From positions 310,001-374,000 of the forward strand of contig CAWHHJ010000015.1 of assembly GCA_963829085.1 (NCBI GenBank): a DNA stretch of 64,000 nt, given 5' to 3'. The notes beneath the pieces are model-generated. The model did not search any database, was not told the DNA's origin, and worked only from the letters and a program-made list of their open reading frames with translations. The position numbers and the translations under genes are program-made. Position 1 is the stretch's first letter, and every line of letters starts with the position of its first letter. The stretch comes from PALSA-1004 sp963829085 (lineage in GTDB: Bacteria > Pseudomonadota > Gammaproteobacteria > Burkholderiales > SG8-41). This document shows positions 18,316 to 27,948 of the stretch, one piece after another.

Positions 18316-19288
18316 TCGACTTTTACGCCGGCGCTCTTGATGACTTTTGCCCAACGCTCGAATTCAACACGCATGAATTTGGCCAACTCGTCCGGCGTAC
18401 TGCTGCGCGGTTCCGCGCCCTGGCTCGAGAGTCGCTGCGCCATGTCCGGCTCCGCGAGAATGCGGACAACCTGCGCATTGAGTTTGTTCACGATCTCGCG
18501 CGGCGTTTTAGCAGGGGCAAACATTCCGTACCATGTAACGTTTTCGAAGCCGGGCACTCCACTTTCCGCGACGGTCGGGATATCGGCTATCGCGGAAATG
18601 CGCTGAGTCACTGCCTACCGCAAGCGCTCTGAGTTTGCCGCTTCTTACCAGCGGCAATACGGTGGGCATGCTGTTGAACATCAACTGCACTTGTCCACCG
18701 AGCAGATCGGTTATCGCGGGCCCCGTCCCTTTATAAGGCACGTGAACGATATTGGTGCCAGTGAGCGCCTTCAGCAGTTCCATTCCAAGGTGATTGGGAG
18801 AGCCCTGGCCAACCGACGCATAGTTGAGCTGGCCGGGCTTGGCTTTGGCAAGCGCCACGAGTTCTTTCACGGAGTTCGCCGGTCACTGTCGGGTTAAGTA
18901 CCAGCAACTGCGGATTGATTACAAGGAGACTGACGGGCGCAAAATCCTTGACCGGATCGTAGGGTAACCGCGATTGCAGGGCCGGATTGATCGTCATGCC
19001 CGCGGACGTGCCGAATAGCAGTGTATATCCGTCCGGTGCTGCTCTCGCACCGAGCTCTGTGCCGATCATCCCGCCCGCACCTGCGCGATTATCAATGATG
19101 ATTTGCTGTCCCCATGCTTCGGTTAGCTTGGCGCCGATCGCGCGCGCCACAACGTCGGTCGGTCCACCGGGCGGATACGTGACGATCCAGCGTATCGGTT
19201 TGGTGGGGTACGATTGTGCGACCGCCGATTGAGCCGGGGCGAGCGCCGCCAGCAATGCTGCGGTGATCAATGGTCTGTGATGACGCAT
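18312..19288 (-). pseudogene. Bug/TctC-family periplasmic solute receptor (2), frameshifted
   Basis: The middle gene of three tandem Bug receptors. The frame starts at MRHHRPLI (19288, preceded by AAGGA) with a signal peptide ending SAVAQSYPTKP. It is broken by two single-base insertions, near 18880 (after NPTVT, before NSVKELVAL) and near 18611 (after ALAVGS, before TQRISAIADIPTVAE). Correcting both gives about 325 residues with every family motif, including VHVPYKGTGPAITDLL. The three pieces remain fully conserved in sequence, so the interruption is recent or a sequence error. Confidence 0.8.
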
Positions 19289-19314
19289 GGCGTTGTCCTT
19301 AATCTTCGCATCTG

Positions 19315-20313
19315 TCATTCGAGGCGTATCGCGCTTTTCTTTATCACTTTGCCCCAGCGCTCGGTCTCAGATCGCATATAGCGTGCTAGCTCCTGAGGTG
19401 TCGTAATCGCAGGTTCGACACCTTGCTGTGCAAATTGTTGCTCGATCACAGACGTGGCCAGTAATCGCGCAAGATGCGTATGCAGCGTGGCGACAATGAA
19501 CGCTGGTGTATTGCGGGGCAGAAAGATGCCATACCAGGTCATCAGCTCAAAGCCTGGAATCGTTTCCGAGACAGTCGGCGTGTCTGCAATTGCGGCAGTC
19601 CGTTTCGGCGCACCGGTTGCAAGCAGGCGCAGACGGCCGCTCGCCACATGCGGTTGTACCGTCGGCAAGCTCGTGAACATCAATTGCACCTGTCCTGCGA
19701 TGAGATCCGTTAGTGCGGGCGCCGTGCCTTTATACGGCACATGCAGCATTTCGATGCCGCTGGCCTGCTTGAGCAGTTCCATACCGAGATGACCGGTGCC
19801 GCCTGTGGCAACTGATGCATAGTTCAACTGTCCCGGACGTGTCTTCGCATACGCAATGAGTTCGCTCACCGTGCTGACCGGCAGCTTCGTCGTTGCGACC
19901 AGCACTTGCGGCGAGGCGACCACTTGCGTCACGGGCGAGAAGTCTTTGAGCGCGTCATAAGGCAGCTTCGCCATCAGCAAGGGCAGGGTGACGAGCTGGC
20001 CAGGCGTGCCCAGCAGCAGCGTGTAGCCATCGGGCGCTGCGCGCGCGACGAGCTCGGTAGCGATGACGCCACCGCCGCCTGCGCGGTTGTCGACGATCAC
20101 CTGCTGGCCAACCGCTTCCTGCAGTTTGACTGCGATTGCGCGTCCCACGAAATCGGTGGGCCCACCCGGCGTATAGGGAATGACCAGGCGCAGCGGCTTG
20201 GTCGGGTATTCGATAGATGCAGCGACACTGTTTTCTGCGATACACACGATCGCGAAGCCAACCGCGACAACGTGCACGAATCTGGTAACGGCATTCGCTG
20301 CAACAAATTGCAA
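19315..20313 (-). CDS. Bug/TctC-family periplasmic solute receptor (3)
   Basis: A 332-residue receptor with a signal peptide ending about residue 33 (ENSVAASIEYPTKP). It has the family blocks IPYTPGGPTDFVGRAI, VIVDNRAGGGGVIATE, APDGYTLLLGTPGQ and LHVPYKGTAPALTDL. It is the first gene of the three-receptor row; its stop lies 26 bases before the second receptor's start. It is intact, unlike its neighbour. The ligand is unknown; multiple paralogues side by side suggest different substrates rather than redundancy. Confidence 0.85.
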   Translation of the reverse strand: MQFVAANAVTRFVHVVAVGFAIVCIAENSVAASIEYPTKPLRLVIPYTPGGPTDFVGRAIAVKLQEAVGQQVIVDNRAGGGGVIATELVARAAPDGYTLLLGTPGQLVTLPLLMAKLPYDALKDFSPVTQVVASPQVLVATTKLPVSTVSELIAYAKTRPGQLNYASVATGGTGHLGMELLKQASGIEMLHVPYKGTAPALTDLIAGQVQLMFTSLPTVQPHVASGRLRLLATGAPKRTAAIADTPTVSETIPGFELMTWYGIFLPRNTPAFIVATLHTHLARLLATSVIEQQFAQQGVEPAITTPQELARYMRSETERWGKVIKKSAIRLE

Positions 20314-20473
20314 TGTGGTCCTATCACGCTTTTTACGAAGTCAGCATGATGCCGCAGTACACGCGCACGACCAATAGCTGACGCGAGCCGCCATCGCTAT
20401 AATAGCCGCGCACAAGAGCCGCCATCATGGCGCGCCGTCGTCCATTCCTGCTTCAAGTTAACGGAGAGCCGCA

Positions 20474-21531
20474 ATGAAGAAACTGTTTCGCAGCGTGGTC
20501 CCGCTGTTGTTTACATTGATTGCGGTGTTCACGTACACGAGCGCACATGCACAGGGACGCTGGGTGAAACTTGCCCGTTTCCCGAGCCGGCAGAAGAGTT
20601 GCTCGGCGCCGCTGCGGGCGGCAAGTTGTATGTATTCGCGGGCCTGGCGCCGGGCTGGAAACCGAAATCTCTGGTTTACGAGTACGATCCGGCCACTGAC
20701 AAATGGGCAAAGAAAAAGCCAATGGCGCTCGCGTCTCACCACGTCGCCATCGCCGAGCACAACGGCAAGATCTACGCCTTTGGCGGTTTTGTCCTGCCTG
20801 CGTCCGGACCCGCCGCGTGGCAGCCAGTCGACAACGCCTATGAATACGATCCTGCCGCCGACAGCTGGAAGGCACTCGCTCCAATGCCGACGAAGCGCGG
20901 CGCGGCGGGCGCGGCATCGGCTGGCGGCAAACTGTATGTGATCGGCGGTGCGACGATGCTGCAAAATTCGAAGGAAACATCGATCCACCCGGCGCGCTCC
21001 CATCGTTCGGTCGACACGGTTGAGGAATACGATCCGGCCACGAACACGTGGCGGGCACGCGCTGCAATGCCGACACCACGCAATCATTTAGCGATTGGCG
21101 CGGTCAACGGCAAGATCTACGTACTGGGCGGGCGCATAGGCGGCGCATTCATCTCGGGTGGCGGCAATGGGCTCGACGTGACTGAAGAATACGATCCTGC
21201 CGCGGACGCATGGAATCCGATACGCGGCCGCATGCCTACTGCGCGCAGCGCAGTCGCGTACAGCGTGCACGGCGCCCGCGTCTACGTTGCCGGCGGCGAG
21301 TATCAAAGTTATAACCGGTCGAGTGCGTTTCGCGCATTCGAGGGCTACGATGCGGCCACCAAAGAATGGGTCGTCATGCCGTCGATGCCGCTGCAGCGCC
21401 ATGGCCTTGCCGGCGCGGTTCTCGGCAATCGCATGCACGTGGTGAGCGGTGACGTGCAATCGGCCGGCACCGGCCTTGAAATGCACACGGACTCGCACGA
21501 CGCGTTCGAGTTCGGCACCGCACCGAAGTAA
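20474..21531 (+). CDS. Exported kelch-repeat protein, frameshifted near the start
   Basis: A periplasmic or secreted kelch beta-propeller protein. The signal peptide (MKKLFRSVVPLLFTLIAV, cleaved after SAHA) is in one frame; from about 20576 the rest is in another. Adding one base there gives KLAPFPEPAEELLGAAAGGKLYVFAGL and a protein of about 352 residues. Five or six kelch motifs follow, each with a G(K/R)-hydrophobic-Y-V/A-GG block and a YDPA...W block (residues about 40-340). AAGG at the start of each blade and the pattern EYDPATNTW are typical. The restored protein is a general binding scaffold; its partner is unknown. The start is preceded by the ribosome-binding site GGAGAG. Confidence 0.8.
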
Positions 21532-21567
21532 CTGCGCAGGGACACCATCAACTGATTGGACTACGAC

Positions 21568-22362
21568 ATGCAAACCATTACCGATAAGCTCATCGCCAGC
21601 AAAGAAAACGGAATCGGCTGGATCACATTCAACAATCCGGCGCGCCACAACGCCGTATCGCTGGAGATGTGGCAGGCGTTGACGACCTCGCTCGAAGCGT
21701 TCGCCGCTGATCCGGATGTGCGCGTCATCATATTGAAAGGCGCCGGAGAAAAGGCGTTTGTCGCGGGCGCGGACATCTCTCAGTTCAAGGAAAAACGCTC
21801 GAGCCCCGAAGCAGTCGAGGAGTACAACGCCACCGCGGATCGCGCGGGTCTCACGCTGCAGGCGAGTCCGAAGCCAACGATTGCGATGGTGCGCGGTTAT
21901 TGCATCGGCGGCGGCACTGCGCTTGCCGTCGGTTGCGACATCCGCATTGCGTCTGATGATGCGCGTTTCGGCGTGCCCGCCGCAAAGCTTGGTCTTGGTT
22001 ATCGTTTCACCGGTATCAAGCGGCTCGCCGATGTCGTCGGCCCGGCTTTCACTGCCGAAATTTTCTTTACTGCACGCCAGTTCAACGCGCAGGAAGCGCT
22101 GCAGATGAATCTCGTGAATCGCGTAGTGCCTGCCGCGGAGCTTGAGAAATACACGCTCGACTATGCAAATACGATCGCAAACAACGCACCGCTCACGATC
22201 GCTGCCGTGAAGCGCAGCATCATCGAGTATCTGCGCAATCCCGCGGAACGCGACATGGCGCTGTGCCAGAAGATGGTCGACGATTGTTATGCCAGCAACG
22301 ATTACAAGGAAGGGCAGACCGCTTTCATGGAAAAACGCAAACCGGCGTTCAGCGGTCGCTAG
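21568..22362 (+). CDS. Enoyl-CoA hydratase/isomerase (crotonase) family protein
   Basis: A 264-residue cytoplasmic crotonase-fold protein. The oxyanion-hole segments are AFVAGADISQFKE (about 60-72) and IGGGTALAVGCDIRIAS (about 112-128). In classical hydratases the catalytic Glu pair sits in xPE and AxE segments. Here the first position reads FGVPAAKLGLGY, so that Glu is Ala, while a Glu is kept in FTAEIFF. It may therefore be an isomerase, a hydrolase-like crotonase or a relaxed hydratase. It precedes the CoA-transferase by 61 bases (67 to the chosen ATG) in the beta-oxidation-like block. The ATG at 21568 is preferred over one at 21556. Confidence 0.8.
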   Translation: MQTITDKLIASKENGIGWITFNNPARHNAVSLEMWQALTTSLEAFAADPDVRVIILKGAGEKAFVAGADISQFKEKRSSPEAVEEYNATADRAGLTLQASPKPTIAMVRGYCIGGGTALAVGCDIRIASDDARFGVPAAKLGLGYRFTGIKRLADVVGPAFTAEIFFTARQFNAQEALQMNLVNRVVPAAELEKYTLDYANTIANNAPLTIAAVKRSIIEYLRNPAERDMALCQKMVDDCYASNDYKEGQTAFMEKRKPAFSGR

Positions 22363-22429
22363 CTACAGCGGCGGCGCCGTTACACTATGGCCCAAGCATT
22401 AACAATCAACGCAAGAAGAGGAAGTGAAC

Positions 22430-23620
22430 ATGTCGTCACCTGCTCGTAAAGGGCCGCTTGCCCGCTTTACCGTTCTCGATCTGACGCGCGCTCGCTCGGG
22501 CCCGACGTGCGCCCGCCAGCTCGCCGATTGGGGAGCGGATGTCATCAAGATTGAAGAACCGGGAGATGCGGACGGCGACGGCGGACCGTTCGACAAACGC
22601 CACGGCGCAGACTTTCAAAATCTGCAGCGAAACCGCCGCAGCATCACGCTCAATCTGAAAGAAGCCGATGGCGTCGCTGTGTTCAAGCGTCTCGCGCAGA
22701 AAGCGGACGTGATCGTCGAGAATTATCGACCCGGTGTAAAGCACCGGCTCGGCATCGACTACGAAAGCATGCGCAAGATCAATCCGCGCATTGTGTATGC
22801 AAGCATCAGCGGCTTCGGGCAGGAAGGCCCGTACGCGAATCGCCCCGGACTCGATCAGGTCGTGCAGGGCATGAGCGGACTTATGTCGATTACCGGATTG
22901 CCGGGGCAGGGGCCCGTGCGCGCCGGCATTGCAATCGGCGACAGCAGTGCCGGTCTCTACTGCACCATTGGCATACTCATGGCTCTGCTCGAGCGCGATC
23001 AATCCGGCGAAGGCCAATGGGTGCAGACGTCGCTGCTGCAGGCGCTCGTGGCGATGCTCGATTTTCAGGCGGCACGCTGGCTCGTATCACACGAGATCGC
23101 TGAGCAGGCGGGCAACAATCATCCGACGGCGATTCCGACCGGTGTGTTCAAGACGGCGGACGGTCATATAACGATAGCGGCTTCGGGCAATCTCTTTGAG
23201 CGGCTATGCAAAGTGATCGATACGCCGGACCTCTTCACGCATCCGGATTATCGCGACTTCAAACTGCGCTCCAAGAACCGCGATGCGTTGAACGCTGAAA
23301 TCGCCAAGAAACTGATTCAACGCACGTCCGCGGAGTGGATAGACGCATTCAACAAGGCGGGCGTTCCCTGCGGGCCGATCTACAAGATCAACGAAATGTT
23401 CGATGATCCGCAGGTCAAGGCGATCGGCATGGCGCAGCCCGTCAAGCACTATGCGCTGGGCGACATCAAACTGGTCGCGCAGGGCGTCAAACTAACGCGC
23501 ACGCCGTCGGAGATTCGCACTGCAGCGCCGGATCGCGGCGCGCAAAGCGAGGAGATTCTGAGTGAGTTTGGTTACAGCGACAAAGAGATTGCTAGCATGC
23601 GCGAGCGCGGCATCGTGTGA
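22430..23620 (+). CDS. CaiB/BaiF family CoA-transferase
   Basis: A family III CoA-transferase of 396 residues. The interlaced-dimer fold shows in the N-terminal FTVLDLTRARSGPTCARQLADWGADVIKIEEP and in NLKEADGVAVFKRLAQKADVIVENYRPG. The catalytic Asp is expected in IAIGDSSAGLY, about residue 167. Beside glutaryl-CoA dehydrogenase, a role in charging glutarate or a related dicarboxylate with CoA from succinyl-CoA is attractive, but this is inference. I choose the ATG at 22430, with AAGAGGAAG upstream; the GTG at 22424 is an alternative. Confidence 0.85.
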   Translation: MSSPARKGPLARFTVLDLTRARSGPTCARQLADWGADVIKIEEPGDADGDGGPFDKRHGADFQNLQRNRRSITLNLKEADGVAVFKRLAQKADVIVENYRPGVKHRLGIDYESMRKINPRIVYASISGFGQEGPYANRPGLDQVVQGMSGLMSITGLPGQGPVRAGIAIGDSSAGLYCTIGILMALLERDQSGEGQWVQTSLLQALVAMLDFQAARWLVSHEIAEQAGNNHPTAIPTGVFKTADGHITIAASGNLFERLCKVIDTPDLFTHPDYRDFKLRSKNRDALNAEIAKKLIQRTSAEWIDAFNKAGVPCGPIYKINEMFDDPQVKAIGMAQPVKHYALGDIKLVAQGVKLTRTPSEIRTAAPDRGAQSEEILSEFGYSDKEIASMRERGIV

Positions 23621-23801
23621 GGCGATAAACTGCAGCCTACGCGCCGCAACGCGGCCGAAATGCATGATGTTTCTGATATAATTTTGCGCGAGATCGACGC
23701 AAGCCACGGCCCGCATTCTTTCCGCAATCCCATTCGCTCGCAACCCGATCCGGCCTGCATCGGATCGTTAATCGACCCGCACAAATCCGCTAAAGGAAGC
23801 C

Positions 23802-25331
23802 ATGAAGTTCGACGCAAACCGACCGGATCTCACGATAGGTGTACTGGGAACCGGCGCGATGGGCCGCGGTATTGTTCAGGTTGCCGCTGCGGGCGGCATC
23901 AATGTGCTGATGATGGACGCGCGGCCGGGCGCCGCGGCGGAAGCGCGGGACTTCGTAGGCAAGATGCTTTCACGTGCCGCCGAAAAAGGGAGCATGAGTA
24001 AGGAAGATGCGGCGGCGGCGACGGGCCGCGTCAAAGTCGTTGAGAGCCTTGCCGACTTCAAGCCGTGTCATGCGATCATCGAGGCCGTCGTCGAAAATCT
24101 CGACGTCAAGCGGCAGGTGTTCGGCGAACTCGAAAATATCGTGGCCCCGGATTGCATACTAGCCACGAACACTTCATCGATGTCCGTCACTACCATCGCT
24201 GCGAAACTCAAGACACCGCAGCGTTTCGCCGGATTTCATTTCTTCAATCCGGTACCGCTTATGCGGCTCGTCGAAGTCATCTCCGGCCTTCTCACTGAGG
24301 AATGGGTGTGCGAAGGGCTGGTCGGCATCGGCAAACGCATGACGCGTGAGCCCGTACGCTGCACCGATGCGCCCGGCTTTCTGGTCAATCAAGTGGGGCG
24401 CGGCTTTTCACTCGAAGCGTCGCATCTTGTTTACGAGGGCGTTTCGAATTTTGCGGACGTCGATCGGGTCATGCGCGATGTTGGCGGCTTCCGGATGGGA
24501 CCGTTCGAGCTGATGGAGTTGACCGGCCTTGACGTGACGCAGCCCGCATCCGTGCTTATCTACAATCAGTTCTTTCAGGAACCGCGCTATCGCCCGAATC
24601 TGATCATGCAGGCGCGCTATGAAGCTGGCGTGCTCGGCCGCAAATCGAAGAAAGGCTTCTATAACTACGACGCCGATATGAAGCCTGTAGTGGCGCCTGA
24701 ACCGCCTGCGCCGTCTGCGCGTCCGGACAGCGTTTGGGTCAGCAAGGTCGAAGCAGCCGGACATGCGGCCGTCACAACGCTGCTGGAAAAACTCGGTGCA
24801 AAATTGGAGAGCGCCGATAAGCCGAGCGCCAAAGCGCTGTGTCTCGTGACGCCGATCGGCGACGACGCAACGACGTGTGCAGTGGAGCAGGGGCTCGATC
24901 CGAATCGGACGGTCGCCATCGATACGCTGTTCCCGCTCGTCAAACGCCGTACGATCATGGGCACGCCGCTGACCGACCCTGCGTATCGCGATGCTGCACA
25001 CGGGCTTCTGTCGTCCGACGGTGTACCTGTGACCGTATGCAGAGACAGTCCGGGATTCATCGCGCAACGCATTATTGCGATGATCGTGAACATCGGCTGC
25101 TCGATTGCGCAGAGCCGTACTGCGGTGCCCGCGGACATAGATAAGGCGGTGACGCTGGGGCTTAACTACCCGAACGGACCGCTCAAATTCGCGGATGTTC
25201 TTGGCGTCGAGCGCATACACCGCGTGCTTTCCGCTATGCAGCGCATTTATGCCGATCCACGCTATCGGCCCAATATCTGGCTGACTCGGCGCGCCATGCT
25301 GAAGGTATCGGCACTGACCAACGAACCATAG
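23802..25331 (+). CDS. 3-Hydroxyacyl-CoA dehydrogenase, two-domain (PaaH-like)
   Basis: A 509-residue NAD-dependent enzyme that oxidises 3-hydroxyacyl-CoA to 3-oxoacyl-CoA. The Rossmann motif GVLGTGAMGRGIVQVAAAGG is at residues 13-32. The catalytic His/Glu region is in RFAGFHFFNPVPLMRLVEVI. There are two C-terminal 3HCDH domains, one from about residue 190 (DAPGFLVNQVGR) and a second from about 410 (DSPGFIAQRI), as in PaaH-type enzymes. The first Met (23802) follows AAAGGAAGCC. It lies between CoA-transferase and thiolase and would act just before the thiolase. Confidence 0.88.
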   Translation: MKFDANRPDLTIGVLGTGAMGRGIVQVAAAGGINVLMMDARPGAAAEARDFVGKMLSRAAEKGSMSKEDAAAATGRVKVVESLADFKPCHAIIEAVVENLDVKRQVFGELENIVAPDCILATNTSSMSVTTIAAKLKTPQRFAGFHFFNPVPLMRLVEVISGLLTEEWVCEGLVGIGKRMTREPVRCTDAPGFLVNQVGRGFSLEASHLVYEGVSNFADVDRVMRDVGGFRMGPFELMELTGLDVTQPASVLIYNQFFQEPRYRPNLIMQARYEAGVLGRKSKKGFYNYDADMKPVVAPEPPAPSARPDSVWVSKVEAAGHAAVTTLLEKLGAKLESADKPSAKALCLVTPIGDDATTCAVEQGLDPNRTVAIDTLFPLVKRRTIMGTPLTDPAYRDAAHGLLSSDGVPVTVCRDSPGFIAQRIIAMIVNIGCSIAQSRTAVPADIDKAVTLGLNYPNGPLKFADVLGVERIHRVLSAMQRIYADPRYRPNIWLTRRAMLKVSALTNEP

Positions 25332-25427
25332 ACTCACAATGCGTACGGCGAGCGTCGATCATATGTATGCACGATGCTCTTTCCCTCGCGCCCTCATTGT
25401 GGCTTGTAACTTGAAAAGGACCTCGAC

Positions 25428-26630
25428 ATGCTGAACGCTTATATCTATGAAGGAAAGCGCACTCCGTTTGGCCGTTATGCGGGATCGCTCGCCAAAGTGC
25501 GTCCGGATGATTTGCTCGCGAGCGCTATCAAGTCGGTTATGGCGGACAGCAAGTTCAAGGCGGAGCAGATTGAAGACATCGTGGTCGGCTGCGCGAATCA
25601 GGGCGGTGAAGATTCGCGCTGCGTAGCGCGTCACGCCGGCCTTGCCGCCGATTTGCCAATCGAGATCCCGGGAACTGTGCTGCAGCGTAACTGCGCGAGC
25701 GGTCTCGGAGCGATTGTGCACGCGGCGCATTCGATCTCGGCAGGCGAGGGCGATGTGTTTTTAGTTGGCGGCACTGAAAGCATGAGCCGCGCCCCGTTTG
25801 TTTTCGCGAAGAGCGAAAATCCTTTTGCGCGGGACCTGCGGATCTACGACAGCACAATCGGGCCGCGCTTTTCGAATCCCAAGCTGACGAAGAAGTTCGG
25901 GGACGATCAAATGCCGCAGACCGCGGACAATCTGGCCAAGGAATTCGACATCAAGCGCGAAGAAGCAGATACCTTTGCGGTCGCCTCGCAACAAAAATAC
26001 GCCATTGCGAAAGGTGAGGGATTCTTCTCAGGCGAGATCGCACCAGTTGAAATGCCGCCGACGCGCAAAGGACCGGCGCCCGCGGTCGCCGAAGACGAGC
26101 ATCCGCGGCCTACTTCGGATATTGCTTCGCTCGCAAAAATGAAAACGCTCTATGAAGGCGGCGTCACGACGGCCGGTAACGCATCGGGCGTGAACGACGG
26201 CGCGGTCGCGATGATACTCGGCAGCTTGCAGGCCGGTGAAAAGGCGGGCGTAAAACCTATTGCACGCGTGATCGCCAGCGCTGCTGCCGGCGTGCCGCCG
26301 CGCATTATGGGCATCGGTCCAGTCGCTGCGTCGAAGAAAGCGCTCGAGCGTGCGGGTCTCACCATCAAAGACATGGACATCATCGAGATCAACGAGGCAT
26401 TCGCGACGCAGGTCCTCTCGTGCCTGAAAGGCCTCGGTGTTGCACTTGATGACAAACGTGTCAATCCGAACGGTGGCGCGATTGCGGTCGGACATCCGCT
26501 GGGCGCATCGGGTGCGCGGCTCGCGCTGACTGCGGCGCGCCAGTTGCAGCGCAGCGGCGGCCGTTATGCACTCGTCAGCCTGTGCATCGGCGGCGGCCAG
26601 GGTCTCGCAGCAATTCTCGAAAGAGTTTAA
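25428..26630 (+). CDS. Thiolase family acetyl-CoA acetyltransferase
   Basis: A 400-residue thiolase cleaving 3-oxoacyl-CoA to acetyl-CoA and a shortened acyl-CoA. The acylated Cys is C89 (LQRNCASGLGA). The base and second Cys are in GHPLGASG (about 355) and SLCIGGGQG (about 385). NGGAIAVGHP is present. Relatives include 3-oxoadipyl-CoA and acetoacetyl-CoA thiolases; the sequence does not decide. In this block acetoacetyl-CoA is a likely substrate, because crotonyl-CoA from the next gene would flow through the hydratase and dehydrogenase to it. Confidence 0.88.
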   Translation: MLNAYIYEGKRTPFGRYAGSLAKVRPDDLLASAIKSVMADSKFKAEQIEDIVVGCANQGGEDSRCVARHAGLAADLPIEIPGTVLQRNCASGLGAIVHAAHSISAGEGDVFLVGGTESMSRAPFVFAKSENPFARDLRIYDSTIGPRFSNPKLTKKFGDDQMPQTADNLAKEFDIKREEADTFAVASQQKYAIAKGEGFFSGEIAPVEMPPTRKGPAPAVAEDEHPRPTSDIASLAKMKTLYEGGVTTAGNASGVNDGAVAMILGSLQAGEKAGVKPIARVIASAAAGVPPRIMGIGPVAASKKALERAGLTIKDMDIIEINEAFATQVLSCLKGLGVALDDKRVNPNGGAIAVGHPLGASGARLALTAARQLQRSGGRYALVSLCIGGGQGLAAILERV

Positions 26631-26648
26631 GCGTAACAGTCAACACCG

Positions 26649-26680
26649 GGCCGGTAGCGCACAAGCTGCCGGCCTTTTTT
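26649..26680 (+). terminator. Rho-independent terminator after the thiolase
   Basis: A 10-bp stem GGCCGGTAGC / GCTGCCGGCC with one G-U pair and loop GCACAA is followed directly by six T (26675-26680). It lies 19 bases after the thiolase stop and only 17 bases before the glutaryl-CoA dehydrogenase start, so it separates or attenuates the last gene of the block. Confidence 0.8.
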
Positions 26681-26696
26681 CTTTCCGGGACCGGCC

Positions 26697-27896
26697 ATGG
26701 CAGAAACCACTTCCGTTACGCTTACCGGCGGCAGCTTTGACTGGCACGATCCGCTTCTGATCGAGCAGCAGCTCACCGATGAAGAGAAGCTGATACGCGA
26801 CACTGCGCGCCAGTATGCGCAGGAGAAGCTGATGCCGCGCATTCTAATGGCGAACCGCAATGAAACGTTCGACATCGAAATCATGAGTGAGATGGGCGAG
26901 CTCGGATTTCTCGGCTCGACGCTCGAAGGCTATGGCTGCGCGGGCATCGGCTATGTCGCCTACGGCTTGATCATGCGCGAGCTGGAGCGGGTCGACACCG
27001 CATATCGATCGGCGTGTTCGGTGCAAAGCGGTCTCGCAATGACGCCGATCTTTGCATATGGCACCGAAGCGCAACGCGAGAAATACCTTCCGCGCATGGC
27101 CACCGGCGAGCTCATCGGATGTTTCGGATTGACGGAGCCGGATCACGGTTCGGATCCCGGCAGTATGAAAACACGTGCGCGCAAGGTTGACGGCGGCTAT
27201 GCTTTGAGCGGCACCAAACTCTGGATAACGAACGCGCCGATCGCGCACCTCATGGTGGTCTGGGCCAAAGACGACGGCGGCGTGATACGCGGCTTCATTC
27301 TCGAACGCGGCATGAAGGGACTTGCCACCCGGAAAATCGAGGGCAAGTTCTCAGTGCGCGCTTCACCCACGGGCGAAATTTCGATGGATGAGGTGTTCGT
27401 GCCGGAAGAGAATCTGCTGCCCAGCGTATCGGGCCTCAAAGGGCCATTTGGATGTCTCAATAATGCGCGGTTCAGCATATGCTGGGGTGCGCTCGGTGCG
27501 GCGGAATTCTGCTGGCATGCGGCGCGCCAATATTCACTCGATCGCAAGCAGTTCGGCCGGCCGCTGGCCGCGAATCAACTCATCCAGAAAAAACTCGCCG
27601 ATATGCAAACGGAAATAGCGATTGGTCTGCTTGCGTGTCTGCACATCAGCCGGCTGCGGGAAGAGGGCAAGGCAACGCCCGAGATGGTGTCACTGATGAA
27701 ACGTAATTCCACGGGCAAGGCGCTTGAGATTGCGCGTGTCGCGCGCGACATGCACGGCGGCAACGGCATCTCCGATGAGTTCCACGTCATCCGTCATGTC
27801 ATGAACCTGGAAACAGTGAACACGCTCGAAGGAACGAGCGATATACACGCGCTCGTGCTGGGCCGCGCACAAACAGGCATCTCGGCTTTCAACTAA
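26697..27896 (+). CDS. gcdH: Glutaryl-CoA dehydrogenase
   Basis: A 399-residue FAD acyl-CoA dehydrogenase that oxidises and decarboxylates glutaryl-CoA to crotonyl-CoA. It has FGLTEPDHGSDPGSM (about 143-157), LWITNAPIAHL, and the C-terminal catalytic Glu in ETVNTLEGTSDIHALVLGRAQTGISAF, the hallmark arrangement of this subfamily. Length is normal. It begins just after a rho-independent terminator, so it may depend on readthrough or an own promoter inside the thiolase end. With the CoA-transferase, crotonase, dehydrogenase and thiolase upstream it supports a glutarate to acetyl-CoA route, as in lysine, tryptophan or benzoate-type catabolism. Confidence 0.9.
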   Translation: MAETTSVTLTGGSFDWHDPLLIEQQLTDEEKLIRDTARQYAQEKLMPRILMANRNETFDIEIMSEMGELGFLGSTLEGYGCAGIGYVAYGLIMRELERVDTAYRSACSVQSGLAMTPIFAYGTEAQREKYLPRMATGELIGCFGLTEPDHGSDPGSMKTRARKVDGGYALSGTKLWITNAPIAHLMVVWAKDDGGVIRGFILERGMKGLATRKIEGKFSVRASPTGEISMDEVFVPEENLLPSVSGLKGPFGCLNNARFSICWGALGAAEFCWHAARQYSLDRKQFGRPLAANQLIQKKLADMQTEIAIGLLACLHISRLREEGKATPEMVSLMKRNSTGKALEIARVARDMHGGNGISDEFHVIRHVMNLETVNTLEGTSDIHALVLGRAQTGISAFN

Positions 27897-27948
27897 TCGA
27901 CGCCGCATCGAACGGCTTTGCTGTAATCAAGGATCAGGGAGGCAAACA

